This document shows positions 39,401 through 50,900 of a stretch of 64,000 nt of DNA, piece after piece. The notes under the pieces were generated by a model. It was not told the DNA's origin and made no database searches. It was given only the letters and a program-made list of their open reading frames with translations. Origin of the DNA: Neelides folsomi. Its lineage: Eukaryota > Arthropoda > Collembola > Neelipleona > Neelidae. How positions within the stretch are numbered: the stretch's first letter is position 1; every line of letters starts with the position of its first letter. The stretch is from positions 1 through 64,000 of the forward strand of contig JAQGBZ010000237.1 of NCBI GenBank assembly GCA_034687125.1, given 5' to 3'. Made by a program: the position numbers and the translations under genes.

Positions 39401-41808
39401 TCTATTTTCCATTACATCAATACACATTATATCCAAATATTGCAACTATTATAAAATGTTATAAAACGGATATTAAATGAAAATTAAAAAAATTAACAAT
39501 CGGCATTTAACTTTTAACTATTTCGGCAGTTTCAAAGACGGTTGAAGAATTGATTTTGGAATGGCGACCGGACGAGATGGCCGTCACTTTGGGAAACTTG
39601 GGAATGTCGCAGTTTCTCTTACAGAAAATTACAACAACAAAATGCCACGAATCTTTCCAAATAGGTAACATTTTATTTATTTCATATTTCTAATTTATAC
39701 ATACAATTAAATAAATTCAATACTGTTTTACACGGGAATTAATATGGAATATCTATTTTTTATTGTTGTAATTATTTTAATATTTAACTTTATTCTTTTA
39801 CACAAACGACTTATTTGTTAAATTATTATTAAATTAAAGAGTTGAACTTTTCTTCATTTTGCATTATGAATTTGTAAATTATATTTGTTTTAGGTAACTA
39901 CAGTTGTTTGGTTGCTGAGTTCCATCTTTCCCGGTCCCTTGGGTTTCATCTTGTCCAGAGTTATTTACCAACGATTTTGATGGTCGCTATCTCTTGGGTC
40001 TCTTTCTGGATGGACGTGAACTCCGTGCCAGGACGAGTCACACTTGGAGTCACTACGCTGCTCACAGTTTCATCAAAATCAACAAGTGAGATTGATAATT
40101 GGATTCGTCTTCAAATTTAATATTTAATGGCATTAATGAGATTTCATTAAATAAATTAAATATTTATTAAATCTTTAATTCATATAAGAATTTACATGTA
40201 AATTACATTTAAGATCCTTAGCTAAATGAAACGATATAAATTTAATAAATCCTTAAGTATGTATGTAATATACATGGTGGGACATAAGTTGCTTTCTTTT
40301 TATACGATTGTTTATTTAAAAAAGAAAGCAATTTATGGCCCACCCTGCATTTGTGTAAATTTATATATGTAATATTCCTAACAAATTATTCATTTGTTCT
40401 TATATTTAAAAAAATTCTTAAAAATCAATTGGCTTTCGATCTTATTCAAATTGAGTCTGAAAAGTTTTGTTTTTTGTATTCCAGACATTCAGGAGAATTT
40501 GCCACAGGCGAGTTACGTGAAAGCAATTGATGTTTGGATGGGAAGCTGCACAGGTCAGAAATATAAAAAAACAAAAACTGATTTTTAATCTAAAAACTTT
40601 TACACTCAGAAACTAAAATTGATTTTTCTTCTTTTAGCATTCGTATTTTTGGCCTTGCTGGAATTCACGGTTCATTTACAATTTTACAAATTATTTTAAT
40701 ATTAGTAATTTACCTAATTTCATTAAACAAATAAACAATACTGTAACTTTTATAATCTGAAATTAATTATTATATATAAAGTTCTACATTCTGAAAATAA
40801 TTTAATAAAGTGATAGTCAACATTGTTTAACTCATTATAATTAATGACAAATATTGCTATTCATGCTCAATTAATTAGTAAGATGATGAAATATTAATGA
40901 GATTGACTTTGAAGTTTGTTGACATCTTTTGAAGTTTGTTGGCTTTTGTTGACAGGTTGTGAATTATCTTTGGCGGAAGGAAACGGGAAGCGGCGGAGAT
41001 GAAGATCCAAACCAAGGAACTCAACGGAATGAAATTCCTTCAGGTGGAGAATCAACGGCAAATTCGCCGGTGCCTTGCAATACTCTCGTAAAGGTAAAAT
41101 CCCAGGTCCGATTTCAACTATAAGAACAAATATCTGTATATAAGAAGTACTTTAATATATAAGAACAAATATATAAGAACTATCCATTTCAAATTACACT
41201 TCAACTCATCTCGGATTTCTGAGGGAAATGAAGAAAATGAAAACATTTCTTGTTTCAGCTTAAAGGAACTTGCGGGGAAAATCATTTGGAAACGACGTTT
41301 ATCGGAAATACGCAAAATCATTCCACCGGATTTCACGGACCCAATCTCCCCATTGATTCAAACCAAGGTGGAGAGAACCAAAAGAAATTTCGAATAAAAG
41401 CTAAAGGAATCGATGAAACCTGCAGGTAAAAAAATATAAAAAACCCTCTTGAAGTTAAATTCTCTAAAAAATTCAATTTCGATTTAACAATTTAATTTAT
41501 TTAATGATTTTGAATCTTATGGTTTGGACATTTAATTAAAATTACATTTTTGTATTAAAATTGTAGTTTTGTATTTAAATTGCATTATGATTTATATTAT
41601 ATTTTGATTTAAATAGGATTTTGATTTAAATAGGATTTTGATTTAAATAGGATTTTTGATCTAAATTGCATTTTTGGGAGATCAAAGAGAAAGTTTGATT
41701 TATGCAAGGAAAGTTTTTAATTCTAATTAATGTGTTGATTCCAGATATGCCTTCCCATTGGCTTTTTTAATCTTCAACTTCATCTACTGGCCATATTATC
41801 TCATGTAA
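24489..41808 (+). CDS. Cys-loop ligand-gated chloride channel A (GluCl/GlyR-like)
   Basis: Twelve exons: 24489-24541, 29442-29530, 29766-29839, 30189-30412, 38070-38152, 39530-39664, 39894-40085, 40485-40553, 40638-40669, 40956-41093, 41259-41425 and 41745-41808, for 439 aa. The signal peptide is MKGKFLAALALAI. The extracellular domain starts at LLDELLKKGYDRRATPTNHL. The Cys-loop is Cys154-Cys168 with 13 residues between. A second pair, Cys213/Cys224, is typical of GlyR/GluCl receptors. M1 is about 236-258. M2 follows Pro265-Gly266-Arg267 (VTLGVTTLLTVSS) and is anion-type. M3 has YVKAIDVWMG, and M4 ends IFNFIYWPYYLM. It should be a pentameric chloride channel at the plasma membrane; the ligand is not evident (glutamate, pH or an amine are possible). 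Exon 9 uses a weak GTTCAT donor. Intron 4 holds three opposite-strand genes. It is a tandem paralogue of channel B. Confidence 0.93.
24542..29441. other. 4.9-kb first intron of channel A
   Basis: It lies between the signal-peptide exon and the next coding exon. It is AT-rich with many short A/T runs, and ORFs such as 25094-25390, 26748-27053 and 29053-29406 have no recognisable content. A TGTATG-rich patch occurs at 28210-28290. No nested gene is supported here. Confidence 0.5.
31309..33636 (-). CDS. N1: secreted two-domain protein, inactive-metallopeptidase-like, intact
   Basis: Five exons on the minus strand inside intron 4 of channel A: 33636-33559, 33481-33402, 33319-33250, 33152-32367 and 32226-31309. 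They join to 643 aa. The signal peptide begins MNIFINFVYFFALVNWIL, followed by a short Lys/Glu-rich linker. Domain 1 (large exon 4) starts FEEDFEN..WKTL and ends GIIELDDILI, like a MAM/LamG-type beta-sandwich. Domain 2 (last exon) has FDWIIDFASKAW, HSGGFHGCHSS, WEWISNEMSQLVE and YWFRDLFFPIYNCSG. I infer that NEMSQ sits where a zinc-peptidase HExxH would be; both His are lost, so it is probably catalytically dead. The family is not one I can name. N2 and N3 are paralogues. All splice phases fit, so N1 looks functional. A secreted binding or inhibitory role is speculation. Confidence 0.7.
33913..34995 (-). pseudogene. N2: truncated, frameshifted copy of the nested secreted family
   Basis: The main exon relic is 34721-33913 and matches domain 1 of N1/N3 (CCTEIEFKETHNNYLEEFNC at its start, a LDNILI-like end). 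It has a frameshift in an A-rich run near 34325. The preceding exon relic (about 34863-34826) lost some 35 bases, and the position of the N3 start codon is changed, so no signal-peptide ATG remains. The domain-2 exon is absent: N1 begins only about 280 bp further on. Such multiple defects make this a dead copy, closer to N3 than to N1 in sequence. Confidence 0.75.
35456..37611 (-). pseudogene. N3: nested secreted family copy with two in-frame TGA codons
   Basis: Four exons on the minus strand: 37611-37555 (signal peptide MFLFGKINFILISGQDLII), 37469-37396, 37298-36443 and 36385-35456. Phases join without a frameshift over 639 codons. Exon 3 contains two TGA stops six bases apart (36814-36812 and 36808-36806), inside domain 1 at a place where N2 still reads sense codons. 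Exon 4 encodes a full domain 2 (WIIDFASKAWTVTKNTY, YISHGMSKMVE, YWFRDWYFPIYNCTG). There the HExxH-like site reads HGMSK: the first His is kept and the Glu is lost. Reading continues cleanly for about 430 codons after the stops, so inactivation is recent, or the stops are a sequencing error, polymorphism or recoding. Confidence 0.7.
38600..38650. mobile_element. half copy of the TACAGGGTGGGCCATAAGT hairpin element
   Basis: The right arm (ACTTATGGCTATGGCCCACCC then TGTACA) is clear at about 38610-38645. No matching left arm is seen within 100 bp. It lies in channel A intron 5 and belongs to the same family as the copies at 40271, 61342 and 61469. Confidence 0.6.
40271..40349. mobile_element. 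hairpin MITE, TACA(G/T)GGTGGG family
   Basis: About 79 bp in channel A intron 7. Left arm TACATGGTGGGACATAAGTT and right arm ending TTTATGGCCCACCCTGCA are near-perfect inverted repeats with about 30 bp per arm, separated by a short AT loop. There is no ORF. Confidence 0.75.
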
Positions 41809-44800
41809 TCTTCAATGGATTTACTTTTATAATTCAAATCTCTGCAATAGGAAATTCACTAAATTCTCATTTAGATCCTCACACTTATTAATGTAAACTA
41901 TAAATTTAAAAAACAAGTGTAATTATAAGGATTTATGAAACAAATAAACAAGATAAATATGAATGTTAGTATATAGTGAAACAACCTTATTAATTATGTA
42001 AATACACTGTTAATGTTTTAAATATACTGTTTTGATAATTTTAAAGGTAATCTATTTCTATTTTGAATTATATAAAAACATATATACAAAGTTACAATTA
42101 ATAAATGTCAATTAGTATTTAAATTAATGATAATTATAAAAAATGTAAACATTTAATTTAGATAAATATTTCGTTGAGCTATAATTATCAATTATATTTT
42201 AACTTTGACGTTAAACCATCAAAATTCTGCCAAAATAAAACATTTTAGAACTAATTGTAAAATAAAATTAATAATGCCGAAGAATATTAAACCTTAAATA
42301 TCAATTATTCATTACTTTAAATATCTCAAGTAGCTTGTTCTTCTTTTTGTTCCAAAAGAACCCAAAGTTAAATGATATTTTTATGAGATAAATTACTTCC
42401 TGTAAATTTTGAATATTTAATCTACAGATAACTACGTTAAATTAGAGTTAATGAGAAAATAACAATTAAATTATGTAAAAATCACCACGTAGGAATCGCG
42501 TTATTAAAAAAGTTGTAATGGAATTTTACTAAATCGATCTCTTCATTTGTGTTGACATAATTGTTTTTGAACTTTCTTCTCGGACCACTTCGATTCCTCA
42601 CGTCTTGTAATAGGAAAGTTTCTCTTTTGAATCTCAATGAGAAATTTAAGGTTTTTTCAATAAAGATATCAAAATTAAACTCTCAAATTCTTCTCATAAG
42701 AAATTCAAAATTCGTTAAGTCAAAGCAAAGCAAATACGTTCATGTTGGAAATTGCACATTATGAAAATTTCTTCCTTTACTTTGTATTCCTTCTACTTTG
42801 GAAAACAAATTGAATTTCCTCATTCAATTGACATTAGTTGTCAATTAATAATTTCTTAATCGCCAATTCCAAGTTCTCCAAAATCTTTCTCCACCTTTGC
42901 TTTTGTTCAAACTTTTCCGAAACTTTTCCTTTTGTAAGGAAAAAACAATTTAATTTATTCTTTTATTGATTTCCACTGCGGCTCTTTCCATTTTAATCTT
43001 TTTCTCATTGCCTTTATTAGAAATAAATTGGAAAGTACTTACCTGTGTTATTACCTAAAATTAGCTAATTATTAACATTTAATAATTTACATTATTTTCA
43101 CCTTTAGTAATATCTTTATCTCACACGTGTTACTAATGCCAATATTTAACGATCATTTTATAAGTTTTGGCTATTTTGTATTTCTTGTGTTACATTTGAG
43201 ATATTTTGTATTTTTCCCACGTGTAATTTATATTTTCACTTTTCCTTTCCTTTAATTCGGTCGTTATTTTTAAGGAGTTTTTGAGTTTGAAGATTTGGAG
43301 TGTTGTGTCGTAATTGATACAGAGGGTAAGTGTTGTGGATAATCAAAAATAATGTTTTTCTCAACAAGAACTTGCTCAGAATGTCGAGGACGTTTGTAAT
43401 TAAGATGAAAGCGGGAATTGAAAAATCCAAACACGTCCAAATAACTTTTCAACAAATAAATGTTCAAAAGGAGTTAAATACCCTTTGTTTAATCTCTCTA
43501 TAATTCCAACATCTTTCTCTTAAATTCAAACTTTCCCTCTTGCGTTTTTTTCCAAAAACAATGCAAATCACTTAACTCTTCGCATTTTATAGATTCAAGT
43601 AAGTATATATTACCTTTTACAAAATATCTAATTTATATTATTTTATTAATAAAAACAAATACACCATAACGAATATCTTACCCATCTAAACATATATTTG
43701 ACAAAAATCTTATTAATTGCAATTTAACATTTTATCTGTTTGGCAGAATGGCATATAAAATATACTTATATAATTAAAAGGACAAATTGGATAAAAAATT
43801 TGAAAAAATGAAAGATTTTAAAGGGCGTATTCAACTGGAATAAGATAAAAGCTGAAATGGGCCGATTGTGTGGGAAATGTCAAATTAATGAAAATGTCTT
43901 TTTTGGTAGATTGAAAGTGTGTAAGAAAAAAATGTTTGAAGTTGATTAAGACACAAAAAGGACTTTCATCTTCCTCCTTTTATCTTTTAGTTCTTCTCCA
44001 GTTGTAAAACATGGTTTGGAGAATATTAAAAGAAGTACGTTCCATTGGGATGAATTCATTCAAAAGAATCCAACGCGCCCTTTTCAACTCAAACTCCCAC
44101 ACAAAGAAATGAAGGAAAAAAGGGAAATGAGTTTAAAAGTGATGTTACACAATTTACATTTTTCCCTTCAATTCCAACGTCCAATGTGATTTGGATAGGA
44201 AAAAGAAACATGCGCTTGGTCTTGTGTCTATCCCATGTCCCAGGTCTCAATATCATCTCAATCTCAAACAACTCGCCCTTCATTCCGCCAGAAAACTTCT
44301 AAACTTCAACGTCGCTTTTGCTCTTTAACCTTAAAAGTTAACAAAAATCTAACCAGTTACTTAACCTATCCTAACTTAACTTAGCCTAATTTAGCCTAAC
44401 TAATCCCAACTTAGCCTAACCTAGCCTATCAAAAATTTCAAAATTTTTAAGATCATAAAAATAATATTTACATATTAATTTATAAATTGAGAATATTTAA
44501 TATATTATATATATATACTGTATATTTAATATACATATTTAATATACGTATATTTAATATATATTTAATATTTTAAATATATAAAGATTTGAATGAAAGT
44601 GTATTGTAAGATGAACCTTGAGAAAAATAGGGGAGATTATATGTGAATTTATACATGGGAGAAGTTTGGATATAAAGAAGACGTCTGGTTGAATAAAGCC
44701 ACAGTTTCCTTTCTCCTTCCGCTCAGTCAACATCCTTTTTGGTTTCCGCACTTTCACCCGGATTGCATATACAAGACCCGGGTTCAAACAACCAACCTGC

Positions 44801-44905
44801 TAATAGACATTTCTTTTTTGAGATCAAACACGGCAAACTAAACAGAGCTCGAACTCAGTTTATTCATTCCTATTGAATATTTTAAATCCACCCCGGAATT
44901 CCATC
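41809..44905. other. intergenic region between channels A and B
   Basis: It holds the channel A 3' UTR (AATAAA at 41943-41948) and presumably the channel B promoter. The patch at about 44030-44330 and the one at 44640-44830 are GC-richer. At 44360-44430 there is a degenerate CCTAA-like run (TTAGCCTAACC). ORFs here carry no recognisable domain. Confidence 0.5.
41943..41948 (+). terminator. candidate polyadenylation signal of channel A
   Basis: AATAAA about 135 bases after the TAA stop of channel A. It is the first canonical hexamer downstream. Confidence 0.45.
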
Positions 44906-47900
44906 ATGATTTTACTCAAATCTTCAGCTTCCGTTTACCTGTGGATTTTCTTCTTTTATTGGGCTGAACTTCATGACGGGTGAGGAATAAAAATTTCTAA
45001 ACTTTTTTTCATCATTTATTTAAACCTAATTTTTGCCATTTTTCATTTTGGCCATTTTGCTGGGTTTTTAAAATTTTAAAAATTGGCGGTAAATGGCAGA
45101 GTTAATATTTTGAAATCTAGAGGCAAATGGCGTCATTATATTTTTATATTTAGTTTCGCATTATTTAGCAAAAAGGTTTTAAGAATAAATTTCCATAAAG
45201 TGTATTTTTATTATTTAATGGGTGATTTGGCGTGAGTCATGACCCCGTGTCAGTCATCATTTTCTTTCCCGTTGTTTGTGTTGTCTGGAAGTTGTGAATC
45301 TTTTCTTTCCTTTAATGGCCCTAAAAGTGAGAGTTACACGGCCCATTTATTTTTTATTATTTTCCTTTTCAGGCTCTCAATGGGGGAAAATGAATGGAAG
45401 TCATTTGACAAAATTAAACGAGATCTTTTTAATGTCCCTCATCCCAAAACTTCACTTAAAAGACTTAAAACCTTTTTCCATATCTTCTTAAAAACCCTCC
45501 GCTACGTCGCTAATGAAATTTTCAATAAACCATTTACCTTCTTTCTCCTCCTATAATTTCTATTACCTTCTTACTCACCATAAATTTTAAAAATTCACAT
45601 TGGCACCACTTTGGGATCTTTCCATTTATCAACCCAATTTGCGATCCTTCTTTGGAAATTTAATTCTATCTGTAAGTATATAAAAGTAAAAACGTAATAT
45701 AAGCTTTCCCCAAAACTTTCAATACTCAAGTGAATGTAAACATTGCCAACCTTTTTAATGGAAAAATAAACTGATTATTAAATTAAACTCCATGAATGTT
45801 CAAAACGGAATTTGGATATTAAAAATTCGGAATGTCTAGCCAAAATTCAAATTGTATTAAAATTTAAATTGCATCAAAATTCCTATCAAAATTCTAAAAA
45901 TTTTATTCAATTCTAATTTTATATATTATTCCGTTACCATGACATTTTTTATTTGTAATATGTATTTTATATTACCTATGTAATAAAATAATAATAATCA
46001 ATATTAGGGAAAGATTGAAGGAAATAAATTGTGTAATATTTGCAATATCTAATATCCAAAGCTCGGATGATTTTGAAAGGATTTAATAAAGAAGGAATAT
46101 TGGTAAGATGTGAATCGATGCAGAATGGCAGGTTTTAGAAGGGTAATGTGAAGTCAATCCGATTTATCTCTCCCTGAAATTCCTTTGAGATGAACATTTG
46201 ACTTCCCAAAGATCTCCCACATTTTGTTGCGAATTTCCACAAAGGATGTCTCCATTACTCAGAGAGAACAATGGGAATAATTACGCTCCACTTGCTCCGA
46301 CGTTACTCAATCCGATTTCTCCTCTTTTTACTATTGGACAAAAAGACTCTTTCCATGACGATGAACATCATGAACATCCCACCAGATTAATTACTTTCCC
46401 CTTACAAATCAATTCATCATTCCCAATTCAGTTCCAGTTTAGCGTCTAATCAAACAAAATCCCTTTGTTCCACTTCATTGGCTCCATTTGGACAATTTTC
46501 ATTATTTACGCTAATGACTTTGGTTTATTTATTGCAACTAATGTACATAAATACTTTTAGCGGGAATTTTAAAAATTAACTTTAAGAATCTCTTCAGATT
46601 TTTCTTCATTTTTTTTAAATTTTACAGATTTTTCTTTATAATTCTTTAGTTTTATCATTAGATTTTTCTTCAGATTTTTTATCAAATTTCTATTCAGATT
46701 TTTCTTTAGATTTTTTTATATCATATTTTATTCTATTTATACTATATAGTTATATTTTATTCTAACCTAACCTAACATATCATTTATAAGAAAAAGGATA
46801 AAAAACTGTAAAAAAAGAAAGAAAGGGTCTTTGAGCTTTTATGAGTAAAAGTTAGGCGGAATGATTCGTAATAAATATCCTGAATTGATTATTTGAATTT
46901 TCCCTCCGGTGAGCGTCGTCTATGTCTGTGGTGGTGTGTATAAAGATGTCGTAGGGGCGGTAATGGAGGAATATGTGGGGGATGAGGAATGAGGAAACTT
47001 TTCTCTTGGGAAATGAAAAGGAGAAGAAAGTGAGTGTCGTTTCCCCCATGTTATTTATCACTTCCTCACTTCAACCCGAAGAAATAAAATGGGAGTTAAC
47101 GGAGATTCCAATGGCCCGACGCTTTACAGCCCCAATTCCAATCACCTTTGAACAAATGAGGAGACAAAGGGCATTGGAAATACATTCAACCTCAATTCAC
47201 ACCAAATAACAAAACATAAAGCAAAATATACACCATGAAATATACACCGAATATACACCAAAATAAAGTACACAAAATATTTATACCAAATGTACACCAA
47301 AATATATAAAAAATATACACCAAAATTTAGTACACAATATATATAAAATATATAGTACATAAAATATATAAAAAATACATAGTATATATAATTTCCAAAA
47401 CCATGCTCAACATGATAGTTGTAATGTAAGGTTTATAATCCAACACTTGGCGGATTTGGAAGTTGTACGAGTTGGATTGAAGAAATAAAGGAGGATTTTT
47501 GTTCGTTTCCTCAAGAGAGGTTCGACGACGTGTTGACCGAGACGTGTCGTTCAACCTCACAAACTCTGCCATCATTTGAGAAAAAGGGGAAAATAAAAAC
47601 GACAGGAGTTTTATGGGAGGAATAAAAAGATAATCAGACTTTTTATTTGTTTGAATCAACTTTATGACTTCTTCAACAAAACACGGTTTGTCACTCAAAA
47701 GACCCATTTTATTTTTCGACCATTTCCTTTACATTTTTATTACCTTCGGACTCTCAGGTGTGAATTACCAATTAAAATTTTTTTGGAAAATTTATTTTTT
47801 TGGATTCTCAGTAATTGTAATCAAAAGTAAATGTTTAAATATTATATTTCCGTATAAAATTTGTCGAAGAAAATCGAACTGTTAAAATTTGAACGATTTA

Positions 47901-50900
47901 AAAGAATATTAAAAATAATTTTTTTTTATTTGTTTGACTTTTTCTTTTGAGAATTTTGTGAGTTGAGAGATGATTTTCTTAAGGAGTCATTTGGGAGTGT
48001 AAATATAATTAGGGAATTTCCTTTCATTTCCTTTCGCTCAGGTGGTTTTTGGGTCTTTGAGAAAGCGCCGACAATAATTTAATTATTATGAAAGCTCTCT
48101 CGTTAAACGTCCCAACTTCCTCAGCTTCTCTTGAGGTTTCCCAATTTCCCTCTCCGCTCTTCTGTAATTACAAATCAACATTCGCCAAGTTGGTTTCAAA
48201 CAAGAGGAAACGAGGATTTAACACTTTGCTTCAATAATTATTATTTTAATTACAAACCGCTCACATAACACAACTCATTATTATCTTTGTATTCCAAACA
48301 ATTAAAATTATTAAATAAAACCTCAATAATATAATCAAAATTTATTAAAGCTCTAATTTGAAAAGTTCTAATTTGAATTTCCCGGTATTAATTGCGTGTG
48401 TTAAATTCTGCGTATTTGTTTTCATTTTCCTGTTATTATTTTCTTTTTATTCTAGTGAGCTTGTAATTTGAATGCTTATCAATTCTTTAACATTAATTAA
48501 CTTTAAGTTCATCAAGGAGTAATTAGCAGAGCTTTAATAATATTTATGGCGGTACATCGAAAGTTTTAAACTTTTGTTGGTTTTTGGTAAATGCGTCCCA
48601 TGAAATTTAAATTATTTTGTTTCTTATCTTCCCTTCGCTCCCATCAAGTCCTCCGTTTGGCCTATTAATGTTTGGGAGCTAATGAAGTTTCCTATCTCTT
48701 TCCCTTCAACTCCCAACTTATCAGATGACCCATTAAACATTAATGTTCACTTCCACCACACGGCCCATTCAAAAGAGTTATAACCAAAATGAAGTCCCGT
48801 GTTACATGTCCCTATCTCCTTTGTCAAACTCAAACAGCTGACTCAAAAGAACATATCAAATGGAAATATTTCTCATCCTCAATCCGGGTAGAAAACCCAA
48901 AGTGCAACCCGGGTTTCATATAAAACCGAATCGGGTTAAAATCTTTGTATTATATGTAATGTGTAATCCTTATAAGTATATATGTATATTTGAATAGAAA
49001 ACGATATAAGGAATTTGGGTATATGACCAGAGTATCAGAATATGATATATGGACCGAATATATGGGCCGAATATATGAATCGGATATTTGAACCGAATCC
49101 GGGCATATGACCAAAGTATATGAACCGAATCCGGGTATTTCGGATATCTTTAAGGGGAATTGGAGAGTTTCAAGTGTAGGGGTTTTTTGAGGGCTACTTG
49201 AAATGAGGAATTTCCCTCTTTGGCTTATCTTGAAATCTTGATAGGGAGAGATGTCCTTTGTAAAGGGGAAAAAGTGAAGTTGATGGAGTTTGGGGAAGAT
49301 GAGCGAAAACCTCAAAATGTCCTTCAGCCGACTCACTCACAAAATCCCCCAAGTGGAAAGAAACATTTGAATGAATTTCACAATGAACCGCTCTTTTCAC
49401 AAACCATTTACCCGCCAACAACCCTTCAACTCTTTTTTCATAACCACTTTAAACATTCTTTTTACGAGTTTCACACTTTATTTACAATTGACCATTTTTG
49501 TAAAAAATTTACTAATAAAATATTTATTATTAAATTAGCCTTGTTTGAGTTTATTTATATTTGGCAGCTTTTTGTTTCGCATATTTTAGTTTCACTTTTT
49601 AGTTTCTTTTTTAGTTGCAAATTTTAGTTTAAGGTTTTTTGCAAATTTTACTTTTAAGTTTTTTGTATAGTTTTGTTTTTTGGTTTCACAATTCTTTTAC
49701 AATTTGGAATGAATGGAATAAATGGAAATTTTGGATTATTTAGAATAATTAGATTTTTTTCTTTTTAGTTATATTATTTATATGTATGTTATGTATTTCC
49801 ATTTATTCTGTTTCGCATTAATTAGTCATACAACCAGATGGAGTAAATAAATGTCTCATAAATATTATAAACTGTTTTTTAAACTCCATAAATCTTGTTT
49901 AGATCCGAGCGCATATTTAAATGTAAAGTATAAAATAAGCGGTTAATCTCCCAACTCTAAATTTTAGATTTCCCCAAATTACAATAAAATTTAAATTTGG
50001 ATTTGAATTCCAGCGAGGCTGCTACAATACAGGATTTAGGGATTCTTGATGAACTATTGAAGAATGGATACGATCGCCGAGCAACGCCAACAAACCATCT
50101 CAGTAAATCCATTTATCATTTTTCCATCATTTTTCATTCAAATAAAACATTCAAATTTTCAAATACTGAACATTCAAAATGTTCATCATTCAAAATTGCT
50201 CAAGTTAGGTTAGGTTAGGTTAATATAGGAATCATAATTTTATTGATGGATTGATAATTGTGATCTTTTTTTCTCTTTTTTTTCTTTTTAGATAATTCAA
50301 CACCAACGACCGTTTACTGTGAATTGTTCGTTCGCTCTTTTGGAAGTCCAAACCCTTTAACAATGGTAAGTTCTAGTGAATTCTCCCGAGACTCCGCGTA
50401 GTTCCAAATTCCCTCAACTCCTCAAATCCCAAATTAATTCTCGCTTTAACTCTCACTTTAACTCTTACTTGGTAATTGTCAAACGCCCCTTCGCTTTAAC
50501 TCCCACTATTAAACCCATTAAATGAAGTTTAAATAAAACCCAAAGTTCATTCCCAATGTTTCCAACAATTTCAATTCCCCATTTCCGCTCCGATTTGGAA
50601 AGAAACTCATTTGAAGACTCGGCCGGGCGGATAATGAGGAAAAACTTATCCCTTTTATCTCTTTATTTTCCAATTCACTTTATTTAAACTGGCCGTGTTG
50701 AAATTCCTTATTTAAGTTTATATTGAAAATTACTGGGCCAAAATAATTTTACTTCTTTGTTACAATTTCCACTTTTGTTACTTTTTCAATTTATATATAA
50801 ATTTTCTATATAAATTTCTATTTAAGTTTCCTATTTAAACTCCTGTTTAGAATTCCTATTAAGAACTTTATTTAAAGTTCTTAATTAATTTCGTAGATGT

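Larger units (their letters stand above)
44980..50013. other. 5.0-kb first intron of channel B
   Basis: It contains pyrimidine-rich CAGATTTTTCT repeats (46591-46720), a CTAACC run (46762-46776), ATACACCAAAAT repeats (47215-47400) and a CCGAATATATG/GAACCGAATCCGGG array (48885-49160). ORFs at 45239-45556, 46198-46449, 47327-47707 and 49220-49627 show no recognisable family. Confidence 0.55.

Noticed and set aside
47142-47707. Two minus-strand ORFs in channel B intron 1
   Set aside because: They run through ATACACC/TATATA repeats and encode Tyr/Ile/Cys-rich low-complexity sequence.
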